Shown piece after piece: positions 1-5,895 of a stretch of DNA of 6,833 nt. Made by a program: the position numbers and the translations under genes. The DNA comes from Candidatus Competibacteraceae bacterium (lineage in GTDB: Bacteria; Pseudomonadota; Gammaproteobacteria; Competibacterales; Competibacteraceae), in assembly GCA_020445005.1 (NCBI GenBank), contig JAGRHM010000060.1, forward strand, positions 1 to 6,833, given 5' to 3'. Under the pieces are notes generated by a model, which had not been told where the DNA came from, ran no database searches, and was given only the letters and a program-made list of their open reading frames with translations. Each line of letters starts with the position of its first letter. Position 1 is the stretch's first letter.

Positions 1-311
1 ACCTTGTACACGATGCCGGAGGCGTCGCTGCCGCCGATGTGGAAATCTTCCGGTTCGCCCGCCTTGTTGCGCGCGCCAATGACGTTGACCGGAATGCCCA
101 GGCCCGCCCAGACGTTGTTGTAATTGATGCCGGCGGCCATGACATAGACCAGCACTTCGTCATCGGCAATCGGCGGGGTGTTGACTACTTCCTTTTGAAA
201 CGCTTCCATCGGCTTGCCAAAACGCTCCGGGCGAATCAGCCAGGCGTGCATCTTGGGGGGAATAACGCCCAGGGGAGGCATTTCACCGAGGTTATAGAGT
301 TCTTTAGCCAT
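1..311 (-). CDS. ccr: Crotonyl-CoA carboxylase/reductase, N-terminal part (cut by window edge)
   Basis: Translating the minus strand from an ATG at 311 gives 103 residues that run off the left edge without a stop. The N-terminus carries [16 protein letters not shown], then [21 protein letters not shown] and VWAGLGIPV, and ends near [14 protein letters not shown]. This is the conserved opening of the Ccr family of medium-chain dehydrogenase/reductases (GroES-like domain, with a GSDASGIV segment). The enzyme reductively carboxylates crotonyl-CoA with NADPH and CO2 to (2S)-ethylmalonyl-CoA, the defining step of the EMC pathway, in the cytoplasm. The nucleotide-binding and carboxylation residues lie outside the window. 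An AGAGGA at 322..327 sits 10 nt before the ATG and supports this start. The gene follows meaB with a 33-nt gap and is probably in the same operon. Identification from recalled family sequence is strong; completeness cannot be judged. Confidence 0.93.
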   Translation of the reverse strand, partial: MAKELYNLGEMPPLGVIPPKMHAWLIRPERFGKPMEAFQKEVVNTPPIADDEVLVYVMAAGINYNNVWAGLGIPVNVIGARNKAGEPEDFHIGGSDASGIVYK

Positions 312-321
312 TTTGCTGCAT

Positions 322-327
322 TCCTCT
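322..327 (-). promoter_or_regulatory. Ribosome binding site of ccr
   Basis: Minus-strand AGAGGA lies 10 nt upstream of the ATG at 311, within the short meaB-ccr gap. Spacing is slightly long. A second upstream ATG overlapping this region is out of frame with ccr. Confidence 0.6.
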
Positions 328-344
328 CTGTTGGGGTTGTTTGT

Positions 345-1349
345 TTAGGGATTAGGAATTCGCGCTTGGAAATCAGGGATAACGCGGTGACGCAAGTCTT
401 CGTAGGCGGCGATGGGCGAGCGGCGCGGGGCGTGAACCAGTTCCGCGAACAGGGTGTCTTCGCCGCCCAATTGATTAATCCCGTAGCGCCCGAATTCTTC
501 GCGCAGGTGCTTGACCAGCCATTCGGCCTGACAGCGCTGGCGGCGGGCGGTGAATTGCTCCCGTTCTAGTAACCACGTCCGGTGACTGTCCAGCGCATCG
601 GCCAGCGCTTCGATGCCACTGCCCAGCGCCGCACTGGCGGACAGGGCCGGGGCTTGCCAACCATCGCTGTCCGTGCGCCGACCCAGCGTCGTTTTGAGTT
701 CGGACAGGGTTTTACGCGCCGCCATGCCGATGTCTTCCTTATTGACGACGATCACATGCGGAATTTCCATGATGCCCGCTTTCAGGAACTGGATGCTATC
801 GCCGGAGGCCGGTTGCGCGACGAAGCAGGTGGTGTCGGTCATTTTGGAAACATCGATTTCCTTCTGACCGACGCCCACGGTTTCCACCAGCACAATGTCA
901 AACGCCGCCAGCATGGCCAAACTCATCGGCCAGACTTCGGCGCTCAGGCCGCCAAATTCGCCGCGACAGGCCAGCGAGCGAATGAATACTTCCTTATCCG
1001 CGCCGCTGGCGTGCATCCGCAACCGGTCACCCAACAAGGCGCCGCCGCTGATCGGGCTGGACGGGTCCACGGCCAGGATGGCGACTTTCAAGCCTCGTCG
1101 TCGCCAGACCTGAATTAGCGCGGCGGTCAATGAGGATTTGCCCGCACCCGGCGGTCCCGTGATGCCGATCAGGTGGCTGCCGGTTTCCAGTTTTCCAGCG
1201 GGCAAGGCGTCCAGAAACGCTGCTGCACATTGCCGGGCCGCCGGTCGCCGGTCGTCGAGCAGATTCAACGCCTGCGCCAGCGCCAGCCGATCACGGGCGC
1301 TGACGGCGGTCGCCAGCTCCGCCGGATCGGGAAGCGCTGTTCCGATCAT
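345..1349 (-). CDS. meaB: MeaB/ArgK-family GTPase, chaperone of the B12-dependent mutase
   Basis: This 334-residue G3E-family P-loop GTPase is the usual length for MeaB (about 320-340). Visible motifs are Walker A GPPGAGKSS at residues 65-73, the switch I-like DPSSPISGGALLGDR at 95-109, the Walker B/G3 region VETVGVGQKEIDV around 155-167, and the guanine-specificity motif NKED at 203-206. MeaB proteins bind acyl-CoA mutases, gate loading of adenosylcobalamin and protect the enzyme from inactivation, coupled to GTP hydrolysis. The ATG at 1349 overlaps the ecm stop in an ATGA, and no Shine-Dalgarno precedes it, so translation is probably coupled to ecm. That arrangement, and ccr directly downstream, suggests its client is ethylmalonyl-CoA mutase rather than methylmalonyl-CoA mutase; the client is inferred. 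All GTPase motifs look intact. Confidence 0.94.
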   Translation of the reverse strand: MIGTALPDPAELATAVSARDRLALAQALNLLDDRRPAARQCAAAFLDALPAGKLETGSHLIGITGPPGAGKSSLTAALIQVWRRRGLKVAILAVDPSSPISGGALLGDRLRMHASGADKEVFIRSLACRGEFGGLSAEVWPMSLAMLAAFDIVLVETVGVGQKEIDVSKMTDTTCFVAQPASGDSIQFLKAGIMEIPHVIVVNKEDIGMAARKTLSELKTTLGRRTDSDGWQAPALSASAALGSGIEALADALDSHRTWLLEREQFTARRQRCQAEWLVKHLREEFGRYGINQLGGEDTLFAELVHAPRRSPIAAYEDLRHRVIPDFQARIPNP

Positions 1350-3349
1350 GCCACAGCAACCGGTTGCAGGTCGTGGTTCTTGCGAATCAGGTTGAGAATA
1401 TCCACCATGATCCCGTTCATGTCGATATCCTTGGGTGTGTAAACGGCTGAAATGCCATGCTCTTTAAGCAGTTTGGCATCACTTTCCGGGATGATGCCGC
1501 CGATGACCACCGGCAGGTTTTTCAAGCCGACCTGGGTCAACTGGTTGAACACATCCTCAACCATTTCGACGTGACTGCCAGACAACACCGACAGGCCGAT
1601 CAAATGTACGCCTTCCTCCAGCGCCGCCTTGGCGATCTGTTCAGGGGTCAGACGGATACCTTCATAGACGATTTCAAAACCAACATCACGGCCCTTGACG
1701 GCAATCTGTTCCGCGCCGTTGCTGTGTCCGTCCAGGCCCGGCTTGCCGATCAGCAGGCGCAGGGGTCGACCTAGTTCATTGCCGGTCTTGACCACTTCGG
1801 TGCGAATCGCAACGGCCTTGGCGCCCCGGCTGTCATCGTTGGCAGGAATGTCGATGCCGGTGGGCGCGCGGTATTCGCCGAAGATGTCACGCAAAGTTTG
1901 CGACCATTCACCGGTGGTCACCCCGGCGTGAGCGCATAGAATGGACGCCGGCATGATGTTTGCTCCGCCGCGCGCCGTTTCGGCCAGATTGGCCAGCGCC
2001 GCTTTGACCTCGGTGTTATTGCGCTGGGCGCGGAAGGCGTTCAACCGCTCGATCTGTTCCCGTTCAGCGCGCGGATCGACTTTCATAATGCCGCTGTCAA
2101 CACCGCCGGTCAGCGGAGAGACTTCGGTTTCCTGGTAGCAGTTCAGGCCGATAATTTTCAGGTCGCCGCGTTCAATGGCGCGCATCCGCTCGGTGTGGCT
2201 GGTGACCAGTTGCCGTTTGACATAGCCGGATTCGATGGCTTGCACCATGCCGCCTTGTTCCTGCACCCGGGCCATTTCCTCGGTCGCGCCATCGACCAGC
2301 GCCTTGACCTTGGCGGCGATCACCGGCGAACCGTCGAAAATGTCGCCGTACTCCAGCAAGTCGGTTTCAAAGGCCAGCACCTGCTGCATGCGCAGCGCCC
2401 ATTGCTGATCCCAGGGACGCGGCAGCCCAAGCGCCTCGTTCCAGGCGGGGAGCTGAATGGCGCGAGCGCGGGCCTTCTTGGACAGACTGACGCCGAGCAT
2501 TTCCAGCACGATGCGCTGCACATTATTTTCCGGCTGCGCTTCAGTCAGGCCGAGTGAATTAACCTGTACCCCATAGCGGAAGCGGCGCATATCCTCGCTT
2601 TGTGCATCATAGCGTTCCCGGGCCAGTTGGTCCCACATCTCGCCGAACGCCCGCATTTTGCAGGTTTCCTCAATAAAGCGGATGCCAGCGTTGACGAAGA
2701 AGGAAATCCGCCCGACGACTTGTTCAAAACCTTCCGCGCCGATTTGCCCGGAGTCGCGCACCGCATCGAGTATGGCAGTAGCGGTGGACAGTGCGTAGGC
2801 CAGTTCCTGGGTCGGGGTTGCCCCAGCTTCCTGCAAGTGATAGCTGCAAATGTTGGTCGGGTTCCACTTGGGGATGTTTTTGACCGTGTAGGCGATGATG
2901 TCGGTGATCAAGCGCACCGAGGGTTGCGGCGGGAAAATATAGGTGCCGCGCGACAGGTATTCCTTGAGGATGTCGTTCTGGGTGGTGCCCTGCAATTGTT
3001 CGGGTTTGGCTCCCTGCCGTTCGGCGACCGCGACGTACAACGACAACAGCCAGGCGGCGGTGGCGTTGATGGTCATCGAAGTATTCATCTGCCCCAGCGG
3101 GATTTGATCGAACAGCGCCTCCATGTCGCCGATATTACAGATCGGCACGCCCACCTTGCCCACTTCGCCACGCGCCAGGGGATGATCAGCGTCATAGCCG
3201 GTCTGGGTGGGCAGGTCAAAGGCGACCGATAAACCGGTCTGTCCTTTGCTGAGATTGGTGCGATAGAGTTCGTTGGAAGCCTTGGCGGAGGAGTGTCCGG
3301 AATAGGTCCGCATCAGCCAGGGTTTGTCGCGTTTTACTTGGGTGGTCAT
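1346..3349 (-). CDS. ecm: Ethylmalonyl-CoA mutase (MeaA-type, coenzyme B12-dependent)
   Basis: This 667-residue single-chain acyl-CoA mutase fuses the substrate-binding TIM barrel (about residues 1-520) to a C-terminal cobalamin-binding domain (about 530-660). The barrel carries KPWLMRTYSGHSSAKASNEL near the start, GLSVAFDLPTQTGYD, MNTSMTINATAAW, GTTQNDILKEYLSRGTYIFP and SYHLQEAGATPTQELA. The cobalamin domain has DGHSNG with the axial-ligand His at 542, SVL at 587-589 and GG at 617-618, the DxHxxG...SxL...GG signature. Length and wording match the MeaA/Ecm branch, which converts (2R)-ethylmalonyl-CoA to (2S)-methylsuccinyl-CoA, better than methylmalonyl-CoA mutase. AAGAGG at 3355..3360 lies 5 nt before the ATG at 3349. 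The gene overlaps meaB by 4 nt and begins 42 nt after the Uma2 gene, with no clear promoter in that gap. Substrate assignment is from recalled family sequence and neighbours. Confidence 0.93.
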   Translation of the reverse strand: MTTQVKRDKPWLMRTYSGHSSAKASNELYRTNLSKGQTGLSVAFDLPTQTGYDADHPLARGEVGKVGVPICNIGDMEALFDQIPLGQMNTSMTINATAAWLLSLYVAVAERQGAKPEQLQGTTQNDILKEYLSRGTYIFPPQPSVRLITDIIAYTVKNIPKWNPTNICSYHLQEAGATPTQELAYALSTATAILDAVRDSGQIGAEGFEQVVGRISFFVNAGIRFIEETCKMRAFGEMWDQLARERYDAQSEDMRRFRYGVQVNSLGLTEAQPENNVQRIVLEMLGVSLSKKARARAIQLPAWNEALGLPRPWDQQWALRMQQVLAFETDLLEYGDIFDGSPVIAAKVKALVDGATEEMARVQEQGGMVQAIESGYVKRQLVTSHTERMRAIERGDLKIIGLNCYQETEVSPLTGGVDSGIMKVDPRAEREQIERLNAFRAQRNNTEVKAALANLAETARGGANIMPASILCAHAGVTTGEWSQTLRDIFGEYRAPTGIDIPANDDSRGAKAVAIRTEVVKTGNELGRPLRLLIGKPGLDGHSNGAEQIAVKGRDVGFEIVYEGIRLTPEQIAKAALEEGVHLIGLSVLSGSHVEMVEDVFNQLTQVGLKNLPVVIGGIIPESDAKLLKEHGISAVYTPKDIDMNGIMVDILNLIRKNHDLQPVAVA

Positions 3350-3354
3350 GAGAG

Positions 3355-3360
3355 CCTCTT
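3355..3360 (-). promoter_or_regulatory. Ribosome binding site of ecm
   Basis: Minus-strand AAGAGG sits 5 nt upstream of the ecm ATG at 3349. It is a good Shine-Dalgarno and fixes the start chosen for ecm. Confidence 0.7.
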
Positions 3361-3391
3361 TGTAGAATAACAGTGGGTCGTTGGAATCGAG

Positions 3392-3874
3392 CTAATTGAT
3401 TTTTTTCGGGAACACTTGGGTAAAGTCAACCTGTACGCCTTCGTTTTCAATCAATGCTTCGTGAAACAGGGTGTCGCTTTCTGATGTCGTGACAAAGACG
3501 GTTCGACTGTAAGGTTCAACCGTCCAGACTACTGGAATGCCTGCATTAACCAGTTGCGTCGCTTTTTGCAACATCTCCTGAATGGTTTGGCTGGATGAAA
3601 CTACTTCAATCGCCAGGATCGGGCGCTCCTGAAATCGGGGAATATCATGGAATGGGTTCGGTTGAATCTGAGTCTTGTGGAAAACAGAAATATCCGGCGT
3701 TAAGCCATTAGCGATATCCAGTGTCAACTCGGGTAATGGTTCAATATCTTGATTGCTAATCAGTTGCTTAATGATCTGTAGGCAAATATAGCTATGATTT
3801 AATGAAGGCATGATAGGGTCTTCATGATTCTGCAAGGAATTTACTGGTTGATAAGTGACAGAAGCTTCAAGCAT
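3392..3874 (-). CDS. Short Uma2-family (DUF820) PD-(D/E)XK nuclease-like protein
   Basis: From the ATG at 3874 this is 160 residues. The same frame is open to an ATG at 3904, and an ATG at 3880 also exists, but AGGAG at 3882..3886 lies 7 nt before 3874, which favours that start. The core reads PELTLDIANGLTPDISVF (PD at 60-61), then RPILAIEVVSSSQTIQEML (E90), K104, and GIPVVWTVEP (112-120), the order of Uma2 proteins: PD, E, a downstream Lys, and a closing strand ending in W-x-V-[DE]-P. The E-V-V segment lacks the Lys of a classical E-x-K; K104 may supply it, as in this family. The long N-terminal YELIDG-type segment of full-size Uma2 is not seen, so this is the short form. The start overlaps the upstream nuclease-like gene by 8 nt, so the two are likely translationally coupled. 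Uma2 proteins are called putative endonucleases; no cellular role is established here. Confidence 0.8.
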   Translation of the reverse strand: MLEASVTYQPVNSLQNHEDPIMPSLNHSYICLQIIKQLISNQDIEPLPELTLDIANGLTPDISVFHKTQIQPNPFHDIPRFQERPILAIEVVSSSQTIQEMLQKATQLVNAGIPVVWTVEPYSRTVFVTTSESDTLFHEALIENEGVQVDFTQVFPKKIN

Positions 3875-4487
3875 CAGCATTCTCCTGTACGGCTGATGTT
3901 TCAATCATATTCATCAATATTCCAACAATTTTCTGAGGATTCTTAATATAGTAATCTTCAATATCGATATAAACGATCTGCTCCTGCAATTTCAGGAACT
4001 TCCAGGCATGTCCGGTCGTGACAGCGCCATAAATAGAGGACATAACCCGACCTTCCCGCTGGTTATAGATTTTGGCGGCGATCATTTCGGCAATGCATTG
4101 GCCTAATCCACTGACAATCCTTTCGTTTTTTGCTTCGACCACCGCAATAACCGGCACATCGAGGAATAACTGTTCAGGAGACTTGCTGAGAATAAAGTCA
4201 CAGTAGCCGTTCAGTCCTTTCTCTTTGTCGACATTAAAATCGATTCCTGAGAAGAAGCTGATGTTCAATTTCCTTTTAAGTTCCAGCAGAATATTAATAA
4301 TAATCAATTCAGAACTGGCTTTTTCAGTGCCAATCGCCAAGGCAAGGGGGACGTTTTGTTTCAATATTTCAGACAGGGAATCACTAATCTCGATATCTTC
4401 AGCGTTGGAGAATAAACTCTCATGCTCAATAATATCAAGATTGAACACTGATTTAACTTTTTTTATGTCGAAATCGCTATACGGCAT
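3867..4487 (-). CDS. PD-(D/E)XK nuclease-like protein of unknown role
   Basis: This is a 206-residue soluble protein. A plausible restriction-endonuclease-like core is visible: E60 in a helix (EKASSELIIINILLEL), D97 in GLNGYCDFIL, E118-x-K120 in VPVIAVVEAKNE, and Q130 in GLGQCIAEMIAAKI, giving the order E-D-ExK-Q typical of PD-(D/E)XK nucleases with a RecB-like trailing Gln. The C-terminal half has GAVTTGHAWKFLKL and YIDIEDYYI, which resemble the strand-rich end of a family of uncharacterised proteins I associate mainly with cyanobacteria. The ATG at 4487 has GGA 7-9 nt upstream. GC is visibly lower than in the pathway genes. The gene lies 47 nt after the nucleotidyltransferase and overlaps the Uma2 gene by 8 nt. 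Nuclease activity is inferred from motif spacing only; target and biological function are unknown. Confidence 0.72.
   Translation of the reverse strand: MPYSDFDIKKVKSVFNLDIIEHESLFSNAEDIEISDSLSEILKQNVPLALAIGTEKASSELIIINILLELKRKLNISFFSGIDFNVDKEKGLNGYCDFILSKSPEQLFLDVPVIAVVEAKNERIVSGLGQCIAEMIAAKIYNQREGRVMSSIYGAVTTGHAWKFLKLQEQIVYIDIEDYYIKNPQKIVGILMNMIETSAVQENADA
3882..3886 (-). promoter_or_regulatory. Ribosome binding site deciding the Uma2 start
   Basis: Minus-strand AGGAG is 7 nt from the ATG at 3874 but only 1 nt from the ATG at 3880, and it lies downstream of the start at 3904. It therefore points to 3874 as the start and lies inside the 3' end of the preceding gene. Confidence 0.65.
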
Positions 4488-4534
4488 AAAATTTCCACTA
4501 TTTATTTTAGCCTTATAAAATAATATTATTAATT

Positions 4535-4990
4535 CTAAGTATCCGGGAAATGACTATTAAGATTTATCAAATCATCGAGGTCTTTTAACCTTCCGCTGGC
4601 TTTCTTATTTTCTTTTAACTCATGCATTCCTATGATATTCAAAGTCATCTCATCGTATTGAATGACAGTTCTATTGGGGTAGCAATCTGCAAATTCAACT
4701 CCATCAATCTTTGTTAAGATGTCAATACGAAATGGTGGATAACCCATTTGTATCACATTGCCTGCTTTCACGAAGTCGGCTTCAGTCAGATTGAAAGAAG
4801 AAAATCCAAAATCATCGAGAACATCAACCATTTTTTTAGCATTTTCCAGGGTCGGGTTGATCCAGACATCCAAATCGCCTGTGTATCTTGGATGACCATG
4901 CGCGCCGACAGCATAACCTCCGACACTCAGGTATTCGATATCATGTTTGTTTAATAACGAAACAAACTCTTTGAAGTCTTGGCTCAACAT
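4535..4990 (-). CDS. DNA polymerase beta-type nucleotidyltransferase (AbiEii/DUF6036-like)
   Basis: From the ATG at 4990 this is 151 residues; an in-frame TTG at 4999 would add three. The active-site signature is clear: SVGGYAVGAHGHPRYTGDLD with GG at 24-25 and the metal-binding pair D39/D41. A third acidic position is likely in PPFRIDILTKIDG. The C-terminus has HELKENKKASGRLKDLDDL, the KxxxGRxKDxxDL segment usual in AbiEii-type or MNT-like nucleotidyltransferases. The fold and catalytic residues look complete. Relatives transfer nucleotides to proteins or tRNA and act as toxins or abortive-infection proteins; this member's target is unknown. The 5' end overlaps the small gene upstream by 50 nt, and no strong Shine-Dalgarno is seen, so it probably depends on translation of that gene. 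It is among the most AT-rich genes in the window. Confidence 0.82.
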   Translation of the reverse strand: MLSQDFKEFVSLLNKHDIEYLSVGGYAVGAHGHPRYTGDLDVWINPTLENAKKMVDVLDDFGFSSFNLTEADFVKAGNVIQMGYPPFRIDILTKIDGVEFADCYPNRTVIQYDEMTLNIIGMHELKENKKASGRLKDLDDLINLNSHFPDT

Positions 4991-5123
4991 CTTTTTCAAG
5001 CTTTATATATTGGCTACGCAGCATCTCTATAGCATCAATACGCTCACTCACTGGCCTTGAAATCCAGTATGCGTAATCATTTGGTTGTTTATGTAATGGC
5101 ACCACTCTAATGATTTTTTCCAT
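4941..5123 (-). CDS. Small protein paired with nucleotidyltransferase, possible antitoxin
   Basis: This 60-residue protein reads MEKIIRVVPLHKQPNDYAYW at the start, then SERIDAIEMLRSQYIKL in the middle and PRLQRVCFVIKQ at the end. I recognise the pattern (a short N-terminal strand, DYAYW, an ER-AIE-LR helix, then EPRLQRVxRVxK) from small proteins commonly encoded just upstream of nucleotidyltransferase genes in many bacteria; some carry an unreliable membrane-fusion label. AGG 5-7 nt before the ATG at 5123 supports the start. The long overlap with the nucleotidyltransferase suggests a two-gene unit, and an antitoxin or partner role is inferred from that context alone. No DNA-binding motif or membrane segment is apparent. 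It is real rather than a chance frame because of its conserved wording and position. Confidence 0.75.
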   Translation of the reverse strand: MEKIIRVVPLHKQPNDYAYWISRPVSERIDAIEMLRSQYIKLEKDVEPRLQRVCFVIKQT

Positions 5124-5142
5124 AATAACCTAAAAATCTTGC

Positions 5143-5148
5143 AGTATA
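5143..5148 (-). promoter_or_regulatory. Possible -10 element before the small protein/nucleotidyltransferase pair
   Basis: Minus-strand TATACT lies about 20 nt upstream of the ATG at 5123 in a 139-nt AT-rich gap (5124..5262), which otherwise shows no gene. No convincing -35 hexamer stands at 16-18 nt, so this is a weak call. A transcript beginning here would have a leader of only about ten bases. Confidence 0.25.
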
Positions 5149-5262
5149 AAATAACCAAGAGAAGCATCGTTATAATCAGCTTAAAAATTTATTCAATACG
5201 CCTTCACGAGTATCTAGAAGTCCAGGTTTCATAATTTAGTAGAAGGAAAACTTCAGATTTAG

Positions 5263-5823
5263 CTATTTCATACTTGACCAAATACTACCTCCGAAACCCT
5301 CTCGTACATAGATTTTGAGTGGAATAATTGATTTATAATTGTGTCCATCAAGATCAGAGTATTTTATAGTAATTTTTATTTGCACACCGTAATTAAGCCA
5401 TTCACCATCAGGACTGTTTGGGGTGTATGCACCAAAAGCAGTAGAAAGCTCTTCACCATTACGCAAAACAGGAATTATCGCAGACTCTGAGAAGCATTGA
5501 TTAACAGCATCTTTCCACTCCGGACGTGCTGTCTGTTCAACTAAAGCCGATAAATCCTTAGAGGATGCACGAAGACATACGTTAGTTGCTGGTCTATTTC
5601 CTGTATTAGAAACAACAAGCTTGAAGGTGCTTGCTATATCACTAGTATGTTGTTCTTCAACAAATGCAATAACGATCGGTCGATTAGATTGAAACCATGA
5701 GCGGCGCGAAAAATAAACGGACGCAAGAGATACTGCAAAAGCAGCAAAAGAAATAGCTGTTCGAACCTCATCACCAGACATTAATACTTTTATCTGATTA
5801 TAAAGATCAGTATGCAAACTCAA
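5263..5823 (-). CDS. Single-pass membrane protein of unknown function
   Basis: This is 186 residues from a TTG at 5823. GGAG at 5832..5835, 8 nt upstream, supports TTG over the first ATG at 5781, which has no good Shine-Dalgarno. One hydrophobic segment at residues about 22-38 (AISFAAFAVSLASVYF) is followed by positive SRRSWF, suggesting a signal anchor. By the positive-inside rule the Arg pair would favour a cytoplasmic C-terminal domain. That domain is strand-rich and contains FKLVVSNTGNRPATNVCLRA, a V-x-N-x-G-x-x-P-A-x-N-V pattern typical of Ig-like or transthyretin-like beta sandwiches, and later VQIKITIKYSDLDGHNYKS. I do not recognise a named family. It is the first gene of the low-GC block and is separated from the small-protein gene by 139 nt, so it may be an independent unit. 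Confidence 0.7.
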   Translation of the reverse strand: MSLHTDLYNQIKVLMSGDEVRTAISFAAFAVSLASVYFSRRSWFQSNRPIVIAFVEEQHTSDIASTFKLVVSNTGNRPATNVCLRASSKDLSALVEQTARPEWKDAVNQCFSESAIIPVLRNGEELSTAFGAYTPNSPDGEWLNYGVQIKITIKYSDLDGHNYKSIIPLKIYVREGFGGSIWSSMK

Positions 5824-5831
5824 TCCGTTAT

Positions 5832-5835
5832 CTCC
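5832..5835 (-). promoter_or_regulatory. Ribosome binding site deciding a TTG start
   Basis: Minus-strand GGAG stands 8 nt before the TTG at 5823 and is the main reason for choosing this rare start codon. A TATACT at 5841..5846 is immediately upstream, but no -35 hexamer is seen. Confidence 0.55.
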
Positions 5836-5858
5836 AGATCAGTATAAAGGAAGTCGAC

Positions 5859-5892
5859 AGCCCCTCTCTCTTCTGGGAGAGGGGCTTTTTTT
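5859..5892 (+). terminator. Intrinsic terminator hairpin with T7 tract, plus-strand orientation
   Basis: AGCCCCTCTC at 5859..5868 pairs perfectly with GAGAGGGGCT at 5877..5886 around an 8-nt loop, and a run of seven T (5886..5892, the first also in the stem) follows on the plus strand. In that direction it is a textbook Rho-independent terminator. On the minus strand the same hairpin begins 3 nt after the mesaconyl-CoA hydratase stop, but it is preceded by A7 and followed by GTCGACTTCC. It would form in that mRNA without a U tract, perhaps as a 3'-end stabiliser. The functional direction is therefore uncertain, while the structure itself is certain. Confidence 0.8.
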
Positions 5893-5895
5893 ACC

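Noticed and set aside
39..569. Plus-strand open frame spanning the ccr-meaB junction
   Set aside because: It runs antisense across two recognisable genes and the gap between them, including the ccr Shine-Dalgarno; judged a chance frame.
582..1118. Long plus-strand open frame of 178 codons antisense to meaB
   Set aside because: It is an antisense shadow of the high-GC meaB gene; the translation is low in complexity with no recognisable domain, and the minus-strand frame carries all GTPase motifs.
2600..3232. Plus-strand open frame of 210 codons antisense to ecm
   Set aside because: The opposite strand encodes the conserved mutase barrel without interruption; the plus-strand product resembles no family and has no ribosome binding site that stands out.
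3875..3904. Longer Uma2 start at 3904 or 3880
   Set aside because: The Shine-Dalgarno at 3882..3886 lies downstream of 3904 and too close to 3880, while its distance to 3874 is ideal; the extra residues MKHQPYRRML show no family resemblance.
4519..4530. Perfect 12-bp palindrome AATAATATTATT
   Set aside because: It lies in a very AT-rich gap where such palindromes arise by chance; there is no second copy and no stem stability, so neither an operator nor a terminator is claimed.
5176..5232. Tiny minus-strand ORF of 18 codons starting MKPGLLDTREG
   Set aside because: It has protein-like wording but no Shine-Dalgarno, is very short, and has no known homologue I can name. It could be a remnant of a gene end, but this cannot be supported.
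3350..5895. Insertion sequence, integrase, tRNA attachment site or CRISPR array around the accessory block
   Set aside because: I searched by eye for transposase motifs, terminal inverted or direct repeats at both borders, tRNA-like sequence and regularly spaced repeats and saw none.
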